NCBI RefSeq assembly: GCF_000381065.1
Contig: NZ_KB905847.1
Coordinates: 62,001-126,000, forward strand
Direction: 5' to 3'
Length of the DNA stretch: 64,000 nt
Source of the DNA: Propionispira raffinosivorans DSM 20765
Lineage (GTDB): Bacteria; Bacillota; Negativicutes; Selenomonadales; Selenomonadaceae
Positions 27,768 to 36,275 of the stretch are shown here, piece after piece. Below the pieces are notes generated by a model. The model was not told where the DNA came from, did no database searches, and saw only the letters and a program-made list of their open reading frames with translations. The first letter of the stretch is position 1, and every line of letters begins with the position of its first letter. Made by a program: the position numbers and the translations under genes.

Positions 27768-27815
27768 TTCCATTAAATGGAGCATAGTTCCATTCAGGAT
27801 GAGTTTTCTTCCATT
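27768..27815 (+). promoter_or_regulatory. Probable LytTR operator: three TTCCATT direct repeats
   Basis: TTCCATT occurs at 27768, 27788 and 27809, that is every 20-21 bases on one DNA face. LytTR dimers bind direct repeats about two turns apart. The array starts five bases after the regulator's stop and lies 100-150 bases before cstA. Confidence 0.75.
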
Positions 27816-27915
27816 GAATGAAAAATCCTATTCATATAGTAGAATGTAGTCTATTATAAAGTTGCTAGTGATTCAGAAAATTGAGTCAATTCAACTTTAT
27901 ATGGAGGTTACTTTT

Positions 27916-29697
27916 ATGAACGGACTTTATCTTGTAATTATTTCTGCTTTAGTTTTAAGTCTTTGTTATCGTTACTATGGTGCATTTATGGCAGCAAAAG
28001 TATTGACGCTTGATCCAAATCGTCCCACACCGGCTGTCGTCCATGAAGATGGACATGATTATGTGCCGACCAATAAATGGGTAACATTTGGTCATCATTT
28101 TGCCGCAATTGCTGGTGCTGGTCCTTTGGTTGGTCCGGTTTTGGCAGCACAGTTTGGCTATCTTCCCGGCACGATCTGGCTTCTAGTTGGAGCGTGTATT
28201 GGTGGTGCTGTGCATGATATGGTTATTCTATTTGCTTCGATTCGCCATGATGGATTGTCCATCGCAGAAATCGCGAAAATAGAAATCGGTAAATCAACAG
28301 GCTTGGCAACTGCTGTTGCCGTTATTTTTATTTTGATTATTACCATGGCTGGAATGGCGATTGCCGTTGCTAATGCCTTATTTAACAGTCCATGGGGAGC
28401 CTTTACAGTTGGGGCAACCATTCCAATAGCCCTGTTTATTGGTGTTTATATGAGATATTTGCGCCCTGGTCATATCGGTGAAGCTTCTTTTATCGGAGTT
28501 ATGCTGGTTATTGGTGCAGTTTTTGGTGGTGCGTGGGTACAACACTCTGCTTTGGCTCCATTTTTTACTTTAAGTAGAGCACAACTTGATATCATTTTAC
28601 CTTGTTATGGTTTTATTGCAGCAGCGCTTCCTGTTTGGCTGTTGCTTGCTCCACGTGATTATTTAAGTACATATATGAAAATTGGTACGATTGGGGCATT
28701 AGCTCTCGGCATTATCATTGTTCAACCAGCAATTCAGATGCCTGCCATCACGCAATTTATTGGTGGCGGCGGCCCGGTTGTTCCAGGTCCGGTATGGCCA
28801 TTTGTTTGCATTACGGTTGCTTGCGGGGCTATTTCGGGATTTCATACGATTATTGCCACGGGTACAACGCCTAAAATGTTGATGAATGAAAGAGAAATTC
28901 TGCCAATTGGTTTTGGTGCAATGCTGGCAGAATCTTTTGTGGGAATTATGGCCTTGATTGCGGCTACCAGCTTAGTGCCGGCTGATTATTTTGCGATAAA
29001 TAGTGCACCAGATGTTTTTGCAACACTTGGCATGAACATTCAGGAATTACCTATGCTCTCGGAAATGGTTGGTGAAAATGTTGCCGGCCGTCCAGGCGGG
29101 GCTGTGTCGTTGGCTGTTGGTATGGCACATATTTTCTCGCAGATTCCAGGTCTTGAAACATTAATGTCATTTTTATATCATTTTGCTATTATGTTTGAAG
29201 CTTTATTTATTTTAACAATTATTGATGCTGGTACACGGGTTGGTCGTTATCTATTACAAGAAATTGGTGGACTCGTGTATAAACCACTAGGCGATGTTCA
29301 TTGGACACCGGGAATTATCTTTACGAGTGCTTTGATTTCGGCAGCTTGGGGCTACCTTGTCTTTGGTGGTTCTATTGCCTCGATTTGGCCATTGTTTGGC
29401 CTTTCCAATCAGCTGCTTGCCAGTATGACCTTGGCGATTGGGACAACAATTTTGCTTAGAATTGGCAAAGGCCGCTATATTTGGACTACACTTGTACCAC
29501 TTTGTTTTATGATCACTACAGCACTTACGGCTGGGTTTTATAATATTTTCGAATTTTATCTGCCGAAAAGTCAATATTTATTGGCGGGAGCGAGTGCCGT
29601 AATGATGATATTAATCGTGTTTGTTATCATTAATTCAGTACGTGTATGGCTGCAAATTATGAAGTCTGACAAAAAAGAAATGCAGCAGTCCCTTTAA
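27916..29697 (+). CDS. cstA: CstA-family pyruvate/peptide transporter
   Basis: A 593-residue protein with many membrane helices and CstA hallmarks: the YYGAF start region, NKWVTFGHHFAAIAGAGPL and GTTPKMLMNE. CstA and BtsT of E. coli import pyruvate (CstA was first linked to peptides). ATG 27916 has a GGAGG site; an upstream in-frame ATG has none. Its position after LytS/LytR and their operator suggests pyruvate-inducible uptake. Confidence 0.92.
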   Translation: MNGLYLVIISALVLSLCYRYYGAFMAAKVLTLDPNRPTPAVVHEDGHDYVPTNKWVTFGHHFAAIAGAGPLVGPVLAAQFGYLPGTIWLLVGACIGGAVHDMVILFASIRHDGLSIAEIAKIEIGKSTGLATAVAVIFILIITMAGMAIAVANALFNSPWGAFTVGATIPIALFIGVYMRYLRPGHIGEASFIGVMLVIGAVFGGAWVQHSALAPFFTLSRAQLDIILPCYGFIAAALPVWLLLAPRDYLSTYMKIGTIGALALGIIIVQPAIQMPAITQFIGGGGPVVPGPVWPFVCITVACGAISGFHTIIATGTTPKMLMNEREILPIGFGAMLAESFVGIMALIAATSLVPADYFAINSAPDVFATLGMNIQELPMLSEMVGENVAGRPGGAVSLAVGMAHIFSQIPGLETLMSFLYHFAIMFEALFILTIIDAGTRVGRYLLQEIGGLVYKPLGDVHWTPGIIFTSALISAAWGYLVFGGSIASIWPLFGLSNQLLASMTLAIGTTILLRIGKGRYIWTTLVPLCFMITTALTAGFYNIFEFYLPKSQYLLAGASAVMMILIVFVIINSVRVWLQIMKSDKKEMQQSL

Positions 29698-29723
29698 AAG
29701 CAAGAGATTTTTCACGAAAATAA

Positions 29724-29766
29724 AAAGCAAGGCTTATCGTTCACTGCATAAGCCTTGTTTTTATTT
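29724..29766 (+). terminator. Terminator after cstA
   Basis: AAGCAAGGCTTAT pairs with ATAAGCCTTGTTT across a ten-base loop, with a T-rich tail. Confidence 0.88.
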
Positions 29767-29959
29767 TGTTTTGGGGGGATAATATACAATGGTTTGATTA
29801 AATAGTGAATTGTGGCAATATTTTGCGAAAACATTAGCCTGAAATGCCCCAAAAATATTTTCGAATGTTATAATAAGATAACAGGAGATTTTCTGCTAGA
29901 ACTTAATCATAAAAAGAAACTTTCCTGATTACGATCACATTTGTGGAGGAGGAAATATA

Positions 29960-30847
29960 GTGAATTTTCAAATCGAAAATGAAAGAGTAGTTGCTGCATT
30001 TGACAGCAAGGGGGCTGAAATTATAAGCTTCAAAGACAAGACCACGAATATCGAGTACATATGGCAGGCCGATCCGGCTTTTTGGGCAAGTCATGCACCT
30101 ATTTTATTTCCCTTTATTGGACAGTCGAAAAATAAGCAATATGAATACAATGGTAAATCTTATCCAATGACAAATCATGGTTTTGCTCGTGAATATGATT
30201 TTAAAGTTTCCGAACAATCAAAAGACTCTATTTCTTTTGTGTTGACCGATTCTAAAGCTACACAAACAGTGTATCCATTTCAGTTCTCTTTTGAAATAAC
30301 GTACAAAGTAGAACAAGCATCTTTAGTGGTAAGTTTCCAAGTGAAAAATACAGATATGAGCAATCCGCTTTATTATTCGTTAGGTGCGCATCCGGCTTTT
30401 AATGTACCAATGGTAGAAGGAACGAAGTTTGAAGATTATTCTTTGAGCTTTTCACCTAAAAAGAAAAGAAAAATATTTAAATTAGCGGATTTAAAAGAAT
30501 TCTTACTTGATTTTTCAGCTACTGCAGAGGCTCCAACGGATCAGGACTTACCACTTCAGTACGGTTTATTTAAAGATGGTTTGTTTGCTTATGAAACAAC
30601 AGGGGCTACAACGTGTACGCTTCACTCCAATAAAACACCCCATAGTGTTGCTATTACGTATGATAACATGCCATATTTATGTGTTTGGTCGCCTACACCA
30701 AAAGATGCACCTTTTGTTTGCATTGAACCGTGGGTTGGTTTACCTGATAACACAAAGGCGACAGGGAAACTGGCAGAAAAATTTGGCATTCAAAAATTGG
30801 AAGCACTTACAAGTTCGCAAACAGGGTTTACGATTACTATAAAATAA
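29960..30847 (+). CDS. Aldose 1-epimerase-like protein (LacX type)
   Basis: A 295-residue galactose-mutarotase fold protein. It has the LacX/YeaD-type motifs PILFPFIGQ, MTNHGFAREYDF and SLGAHPAFNVP, where the His residues and a late Glu (CIEPWVGLPD) would catalyse anomer exchange. The sugar is unknown. The start is GTG 29960 with GGAGGA upstream. Monocistronic, between two terminators. Confidence 0.87.
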   Translation: MNFQIENERVVAAFDSKGAEIISFKDKTTNIEYIWQADPAFWASHAPILFPFIGQSKNKQYEYNGKSYPMTNHGFAREYDFKVSEQSKDSISFVLTDSKATQTVYPFQFSFEITYKVEQASLVVSFQVKNTDMSNPLYYSLGAHPAFNVPMVEGTKFEDYSLSFSPKKKRKIFKLADLKEFLLDFSATAEAPTDQDLPLQYGLFKDGLFAYETTGATTCTLHSNKTPHSVAITYDNMPYLCVWSPTPKDAPFVCIEPWVGLPDNTKATGKLAEKFGIQKLEALTSSQTGFTITIK

Positions 30848-30885
30848 AGAATAGGCATTTAATTTGGCTGTGCCCATGAAAGTTC

Positions 30886-30938
30886 ACAAGAGATGTTTTA
30901 TCGTTAATTCTATTGCGATAAAACGTCTCTTGTTTTGG
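30886..30938 (+). terminator. Terminator after the LacX-like gene
   Basis: ACAAGAGATGTTTTATCG pairs with CGATAAAACGTCTCTTGT (one G-U) and is followed by TTT. Confidence 0.88.
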
Positions 30939-30978
30939 TTTGATCGGCAAAAATTAATTTTGATTCACTACATATGTA

Positions 30979-31036
30979 TTGACAATTTATTGCGTTTTAT
31001 GTTATAAATTACATATGAACATATATTCATATGTAA
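30979..31036 (+). promoter_or_regulatory. Promoter and ArsR/SmtB-type operator of the metal ATPase
   Basis: TTGACA (30979) and TATAAA (31003) are 18 bases apart. Right after lies TTACATATGAA-6-TTCATATGTAA (31009-31036), an 11-bp-arm palindrome that matches the TATGAA-6-TTCATA core of SmtB/CzrA/CadC operators. Repressor binding would cover the transcription start. Confidence 0.8.
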
Positions 31037-31075
31037 ATACGTAAAGTAAACTTCAATAAAAGGAGCGAGCATAGT

Positions 31076-33226
31076 ATGGATAAAAAACAAAATGACGAAG
31101 GAATGAGACAAAAGATCTATAGTATAGAAAATCTTGGTTGTGCACATTGTGCGGGGCAAATGGAAGAAAAAATAAAAAATTTGCCGGGGATAGAGAATGT
31201 TTCGATTACATTTACGACAAAGCAGCTAAAGATTGTGGCCAAAGAGCCGGATGAATATTTGCCGATGATCCGTGAAATCTGCACATCGATTGAAGCTGAT
31301 GTAAAAATTGTACCCAAGGTCCTTCGAAAAAATAAACACCAAGAAAATGGGCAAGACTGGATGATATGGGAAGTTGGTATTGGGGCTGTGCTTTTTTTTA
31401 TGAATGCAGTTTTGGATATCATTCCTGATCCTTTTGTTTTGGCAGTTTATGTGCTCGACTATGTGCTGGTTGGGGGGCGGATTGTTCGCAAAGCTTTGCT
31501 GAATATCGTTCATGGAAAAGTTTTTGATGAAAATTTCTTGATGATGATAGCAACATTAGGTGCATTTGCCATTGGTGAATATCCTGAGGCTGTTGGTGTT
31601 ATGCTGTTTTATCGAATTGGTGAATATTTTGAAGATCGAGCTGTTGCTAAAAGTCGCAGCCAGATCATGGATGCGATTGATTTGCGTCCTGAGACCGTCC
31701 AACGAATCGTTGGTACAGATATCGAAGTTATGGCTGCAGAAGATGCTAAGGTTGGGGATATCCTTTTGGTTCGAGTTGGTGACCGTATCCCACTTGATAG
31801 TGTAGTTGTAGATGGTGCAAGCCGCATTGATACTTCACCAATTACAGGGGAACCAGTTCCTGTTGCAGCTGTCATTGGGACCTCACTTGTTTCCGGCAGT
31901 GTTAATTTATCAGGGGTCCTGAAAATTCGCGTGGTTAAAGTATTAGCAGAATCTATGGTTTCCCGGATTTTGGCTTCTGTAGAGAATGCGGCAGCTACCA
32001 AACCAACAATTGATCGTTTTATTACCCGTTTTGCGCGCATTTACACACCGGTGGTAGTGCTGGCAGCCATAGCTGTTGCTGTTATTCCTTCCTTGGTGAC
32101 AGGCAACTGGAATTATTGGATTTATACTGCCTTGACTTTTCTTGTTATTAGTTGTCCCTGCGCGTTGGTTTTAAGTGTTCCATTGGCTTTCTTTTCAGGA
32201 ATTGGTGCAGGATCAAAGCAAAGTATTTTATTTAAGGGTGGTACAGCATTAGAGGCTTTAAATAAGGTAAAGCATATTATTTTTGATAAAACTGGTACAA
32301 TTACGGAGGGGAATTTTATTGTTCAACAGATTGTTCCAGTAGGACCAATCACGGCAGATGAATTATTAGCACTAACGGCCTCTTGTGAAAGTCAGTCATC
32401 GCATCCGATTGCCAGTAGTATTTTTTCCGCAGCGAGAGAAAAAAACTTAGAGCTGGTTAATTTTGCAGCGATTGAAGAAACCGCCGGGCAGGGGCTTAAA
32501 GTTCGGTTTGCCGATAAATTTGTTTTATGCGGTAATCGAGTTTTATTAGAAAAAGCAGGAATTGATCTTACATCGGTACAAAAGACTCTTTATGGTACAG
32601 AAGTTTTTGTGGCGGCTGATGGTTTATTACTCGGTTATCTTGTGCTTGCCGATACGGTAAAGCCGGGGGCAAAGATTGTGATTGAAGAAATTAAACGAAT
32701 GGGAATCGGTGTTACGATGCTGACTGGTGATAGTCAGGAAAGTGCCAGTGCAATTGCTGCGCTAACGGGGATTGGGGAGGTTCGTGCCAGTCTTTTGCCA
32801 CAAGATAAGTTTGATGAACTTACCAAAATCCGTGATAAGTATGGTGCGGTTATGTTTATTGGTGATGGTATTAATGATGCTCCGGTATTGGCGGGAGCTG
32901 ATTGTGGAGCCGCGATGGGATCCGGAGCGGATGCTGCAATTGAAGCAGCAGATGTTGTATTTATGACATCAAAACTGGAAGCAGTTTTACAGTCATTGCA
33001 GATTGCACGAAATACAAATAAAATTGCCTGGCAGAATGTTGTTTTTGCTTTGGTTGTCAAAATCATGGTATTGGTTTTGGGATTGGCTGGTTTTGCTTCG
33101 ATGTGGTTTGCTGTATTTGCCGATACTGGGGTTGCGATGTTGTGTGTGTTGAATGCAATTCGTATTTTATATATAAAAAATTCGAATCCGCAATTTAATG
33201 CTTCGATTACCGCATCTGATGCATAA
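31076..33226 (+). CDS. Heavy-metal P1B-type ATPase (Zn/Cd/Pb exporter)
   Basis: A 716-residue metal efflux ATPase, ZntA/CadA type. It has an N-terminal HMA domain with GCAHC (Cys22/25), paired membrane helices, the CPC metal site at 360-362 (SCPCALVLS), the phosphorylated Asp404 in DKTGT, an HP motif (SSHPIAS) and the GDGINDAPVLA hinge. CPC with this HMA type suggests Zn2+, Cd2+ or Pb2+ rather than Cu+. The operator upstream suggests an ArsR-family repressor; the only one in this window is at 41.2 kb. Confidence 0.93.
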   Translation: MDKKQNDEGMRQKIYSIENLGCAHCAGQMEEKIKNLPGIENVSITFTTKQLKIVAKEPDEYLPMIREICTSIEADVKIVPKVLRKNKHQENGQDWMIWEVGIGAVLFFMNAVLDIIPDPFVLAVYVLDYVLVGGRIVRKALLNIVHGKVFDENFLMMIATLGAFAIGEYPEAVGVMLFYRIGEYFEDRAVAKSRSQIMDAIDLRPETVQRIVGTDIEVMAAEDAKVGDILLVRVGDRIPLDSVVVDGASRIDTSPITGEPVPVAAVIGTSLVSGSVNLSGVLKIRVVKVLAESMVSRILASVENAAATKPTIDRFITRFARIYTPVVVLAAIAVAVIPSLVTGNWNYWIYTALTFLVISCPCALVLSVPLAFFSGIGAGSKQSILFKGGTALEALNKVKHIIFDKTGTITEGNFIVQQIVPVGPITADELLALTASCESQSSHPIASSIFSAAREKNLELVNFAAIEETAGQGLKVRFADKFVLCGNRVLLEKAGIDLTSVQKTLYGTEVFVAADGLLLGYLVLADTVKPGAKIVIEEIKRMGIGVTMLTGDSQESASAIAALTGIGEVRASLLPQDKFDELTKIRDKYGAVMFIGDGINDAPVLAGADCGAAMGSGADAAIEAADVVFMTSKLEAVLQSLQIARNTNKIAWQNVVFALVVKIMVLVLGLAGFASMWFAVFADTGVAMLCVLNAIRILYIKNSNPQFNASITASDA

Positions 33227-33248
33227 ATTTCGTTGCCTTTTTCGATTG

Positions 33249-33295
33249 AGTGGAATGAAAAGTTTACAGTTGTAAACTTTTCATTCCACTTTTTG
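33249..33295 (+). terminator. 20-bp perfect hairpin: terminator of the metal ATPase gene
   Basis: Arms AGTGGAATGAAAAGTTTACA and complement, two-base centre, then T4. Its core GTTTACA-GTTGTAAAC also resembles TyrR-family half sites, about 60-80 bases upstream of the ald sigma54 promoter, so it might double as an activator site. Confidence 0.8.
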
Positions 33296-33348
33296 GATCG
33301 ATTTCGTTCCAAATAAAATTACCAGTGCAGGTTTTCTGCCTTTTAAAG

Positions 33349-33366
33349 TTGGCACATAACTTGCAA
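33349..33366 (+). promoter_or_regulatory. Sigma54 (-24/-12) promoter of ald
   Basis: TTGGCAC-ATAAC-TTGCA matches the sigma54 consensus TGGCAC-N5-TTGCA, with GG and GC ten bases apart. Transcription would start ~12 bases on, about 35 bases before the ald ATG. Confidence 0.85.
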
Positions 33367-33414
33367 TAATATATTAATAGTTAAAACATATTAATATAAA
33401 GTGGAGGGGTTCAA

Positions 33415-34530
33415 ATGATTATTGGTGTACCGAAAGAAATTAAAAACAATGAAGCAAGAGTAGGTCTTACTCCCGCTGGAGCCGAAGCATTGTGTAAATC
33501 CGGACATACCGTATTGATGGAAAAAAGTGCTGGCCTTGGCAGTGGCTTTAGTGATGCAGCTTATGAAGCCACTGGCGCTAAAATTATCAGTGATAAAAAA
33601 GCTTTGTTTGATCGAGCTGAAATGATCATTAAAGTAAAAGAACCAGTTGAACCAGAATACAATTTATTCCACGAAGGGCAAGTTCTGTTTACATATTTGC
33701 ATCTTGCACCAGAACCAGAACTTACCCAGGCCTTGTTAAAAGACAAAGTGATTGGTATAGCGTATGAAACAATTGTGGGACGAAACAACACGCTGCCATT
33801 ATTATCCCCAATGAGTGAAGTGGCAGGCCGTATGGCTGTTCAGGTAGGTGCACAATATTTAGAAAAACAAAATGGTGGTAAAGGTGTTTTGTTAAGCGGC
33901 GTATCAGGCGTACCATCTGGTCAGGTTGTCATCATCGGTGGTGGTAATGTTGGTACAAATGCTGCAAAAATTGCTGTTGGAATGGGTGCACGCGTAACTG
34001 TAATTGATATGTCGGGCGACAGACTTCGTTATTTGGATGATATTTTTGGCAGCAGCATTGTGACGGTAATGTCAAATAGCTATAATATTGCCGAATGGGT
34101 TAAAAAAGCAGATTTGTTGATTGGATCGGTATTAGTTCCAGGAGCGAAAACACCAAAATTAGTTTCAGAAGATATGATCAAAACGATGGAAGCTGGTTCC
34201 GTGGTCGTTGATGTTGCAATTGATCAGGGCGGTTCGATTGTTACTTGCGATCATTGCACGACACATGATAATCCAACTTTTATCAAACATGGTGTAGTTC
34301 ATTATTCGGTAGCTAATATGCCAGGTGCTGTGGCACGGACTTCGACGTTGGCTTTGACAAATGCTACATTACCATATGCTCTTCAACTTGCGAATAAGGG
34401 CTATCGTCAAGCTTGTCTCGATGATCCTGGCTTAGCAAAAGGGATTAACGTAATCAATGGGAATATTACCTTTAAAGGTGTTGCTGACGGTTTAGGATTA
34501 CCTTATGTAGAGTTGAGCACTATCTTATAA
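33415..34530 (+). CDS. ald: Alanine dehydrogenase
   Basis: A 371-residue NAD-dependent enzyme interconverting alanine with pyruvate and ammonia. It begins [20 protein letters not shown] with the substrate Arg, has the pyruvate-site Lys region (MIIKVKEP), the NAD motif GGGNVGTNA and the catalytic segment [23 protein letters not shown]-type ribosome site. Driven by a sigma54 promoter and followed by an amino-acid permease gene; a TyrR-like sigma54 activator is encoded nearby, consistent with alanine catabolism. Confidence 0.97.
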   Translation: MIIGVPKEIKNNEARVGLTPAGAEALCKSGHTVLMEKSAGLGSGFSDAAYEATGAKIISDKKALFDRAEMIIKVKEPVEPEYNLFHEGQVLFTYLHLAPEPELTQALLKDKVIGIAYETIVGRNNTLPLLSPMSEVAGRMAVQVGAQYLEKQNGGKGVLLSGVSGVPSGQVVIIGGGNVGTNAAKIAVGMGARVTVIDMSGDRLRYLDDIFGSSIVTVMSNSYNIAEWVKKADLLIGSVLVPGAKTPKLVSEDMIKTMEAGSVVVDVAIDQGGSIVTCDHCTTHDNPTFIKHGVVHYSVANMPGAVARTSTLALTNATLPYALQLANKGYRQACLDDPGLAKGINVINGNITFKGVADGLGLPYVELSTIL

Positions 34531-34817
34531 TTTCATAAACTATATTTTTAGAGTTATATATAATGCAACTTATATAGTAAGCAGTTCTATGTTATATTAA
34601 ACAAGCTACGACCAACATAGAGCTGCTTATCTTAAATTAAATGAATATTCGAATAATTATCAAGGAAAAGGTTACAAGGAAACCTTTTTGTAGTACACTT
34701 AAACGATGTGGAATTTGACGTTAAAGACTGCTACTTTTTTATATAGCATATTCGTCAATTCTTACAGCTTATATCTACCATTCATGCCAAAGATTTATAT
34801 GATATGGAGGGAAAGAA
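34531..34817 (+). promoter_or_regulatory. Structured leader before the amino-acid permease, with repeat-end fragment E
   Basis: The gap holds, in order: a fragment identical to the repeat end (TATATAATGCAACTTATATAG, near 34560-34581, given here as two overlapping 20-base matches or less); a 15-bp hairpin AAGCAGTTCTATGTT (about 34584) with its near-perfect complement; a small terminator-like stem AAAGGTT/AACCTTT plus T5 (34667-34690); and a second stem GTAG..TTAA/GTTAA..CTAC ending in T6 (34688-34741). No riboswitch class is recognised. Confidence 0.45.
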
Positions 34818-36200
34818 GTGGATAATTTAAAGAATGGACTTCAAGAAGACTTACATCGTGGACTCAAAGAGAGACATATTCAACTGATTGCATTAGGTGG
34901 TGCTATCGGGGTTGGTTTATTCCTTGGTTCGGCCGCAGCAATTAAAGTTGCTGGCCCGTCGCTCATTTTGACTTACTTTATAGGTGGGGTTGTTATTTTT
35001 TATGTTATGCGTGCACTAGGCGAGGTTACTGTAGAATATCCGGTATCTGGTGCATTCAGTGCGCATGCCAGCAAGTTTGTTGGACCGTTGTGCGGCTATA
35101 TTACGGGCTGGACTTACTGGTTCATGTGGGTTGTAACTTGTATGGCCGAGATTACGGCAGTGGGGGTATATGTGAATTACTGGATACCCGATTTGCCGCA
35201 ATGGATACCCGCACTCGCCGCACTCGTTTGCATGACGATTGTCAATTTGATTGCTGTAGCTGCATATGGAGAATTTGAATTTTGGTTTGCACTTATAAAA
35301 GTCGTTACCATTATTGCTATGATTCTGGTAGGCGGTGCGATGATCTTTTTTGGCATTGGCAATGATGGCGTTGCGGTCGGTATTTCAAATCTATGGACTT
35401 ATGGTGGATTTTTCCCGAATGGAATCACCGGAATGGTCATGGCTCTTGTTATGGTTATGTTTTCTTATTTGGGAATTGAAATTATTGGAGTTACTGCTGG
35501 TGAAGCCGCTCATCCTGAAAAAACGATACCATCGGCAATTGATAAAGTTTTTTGGCGGATTTTAATCTTTTATGTGTTGGCATTGTCGGTTATTATGTCA
35601 CTGTATCCATGGAATCAAATTGGCACGCTTGGCAGCCCGTTTGTTTTGACTTTTAGTAAACTTGGTATAAGTACAGCAGCAGGTATTATTAATTTTGTTG
35701 TTTTAACCGCTGCATTATCTTCTTGCAATAGTGGTCTTTTTAGTACCGGGCGGATGTTATATAATCTGTCATTGCAGGGAAAAGCACCTAAAATGTTTGG
35801 CAAACTTAGTAAACATATGGTACCAGCGAATGGGATTTTGGTTTCAGCAGGTTTTTTACTCATAGGTGTTGTCCTCAATTATATGGTTCCGGCTGAAGTG
35901 TTTACGTATGTAACGAGTGTGGCAACATTTGGCGCACTTTGGATTTGGGGTATTATCTTATTTGTTCAAATCAAATTTAGAGAAACTTTATCTCCAGAGC
36001 AAATTGGCAAATTGCATTATCCGATGCCGCATTCACCTTATTCGAGTTGGATCTGCATAGCATTTTTCTTTCTAGTGGCTTTTGTAATGTTCTTTAGTGA
36101 AAATACGCGGGTTGCACTTTATATTGCACCAATTTGGTTTGCGGGTGTAATTGCTTCATATTACATGAGTGGACTGCATAAGCAAGTTCTCGAAAAATAA
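34818..36200 (+). CDS. APC-family amino-acid permease
   Basis: A 460-residue, 12-helix amino-acid transporter of the AAT group (ProY, CycA, AnsP relatives). The N-terminal motif RHIQLIALGGAIGVGLFLGS and the GGVVIFYVMRALGEV segment are characteristic. Its position after ald suggests alanine, glycine or D-alanine uptake; the substrate cannot be fixed from sequence. The start is GTG 34818 preceded by GGAGGG. Confidence 0.88.
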   Translation: MDNLKNGLQEDLHRGLKERHIQLIALGGAIGVGLFLGSAAAIKVAGPSLILTYFIGGVVIFYVMRALGEVTVEYPVSGAFSAHASKFVGPLCGYITGWTYWFMWVVTCMAEITAVGVYVNYWIPDLPQWIPALAALVCMTIVNLIAVAAYGEFEFWFALIKVVTIIAMILVGGAMIFFGIGNDGVAVGISNLWTYGGFFPNGITGMVMALVMVMFSYLGIEIIGVTAGEAAHPEKTIPSAIDKVFWRILIFYVLALSVIMSLYPWNQIGTLGSPFVLTFSKLGISTAAGIINFVVLTAALSSCNSGLFSTGRMLYNLSLQGKAPKMFGKLSKHMVPANGILVSAGFLLIGVVLNYMVPAEVFTYVTSVATFGALWIWGIILFVQIKFRETLSPEQIGKLHYPMPHSPYSSWICIAFFFLVAFVMFFSENTRVALYIAPIWFAGVIASYYMSGLHKQVLEK

Positions 36201-36224
36201 CAGATCTGTTTTTGTGAAAAATCA

Positions 36225-36273
36225 AAAAGAAGCTTCCTAATTTGTACTACATACAAATAGGAAGCTTCTTTTT
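36225..36273. terminator. Bidirectional terminator
   Basis: AAAGAAGCTTCCTA and complement form a ~21-bp stem with T6 on one side and A-rich flank on the other, between convergent genes. Confidence 0.9.
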
Positions 36274-36275
36274 TA

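Noticed and set aside
29813..29827. TGGCAATATTTTGCG as a sigma54 promoter before the LacX-like gene
   Set aside because: GG and GC are nine bases apart rather than ten, and the start codon is over 130 bases away.
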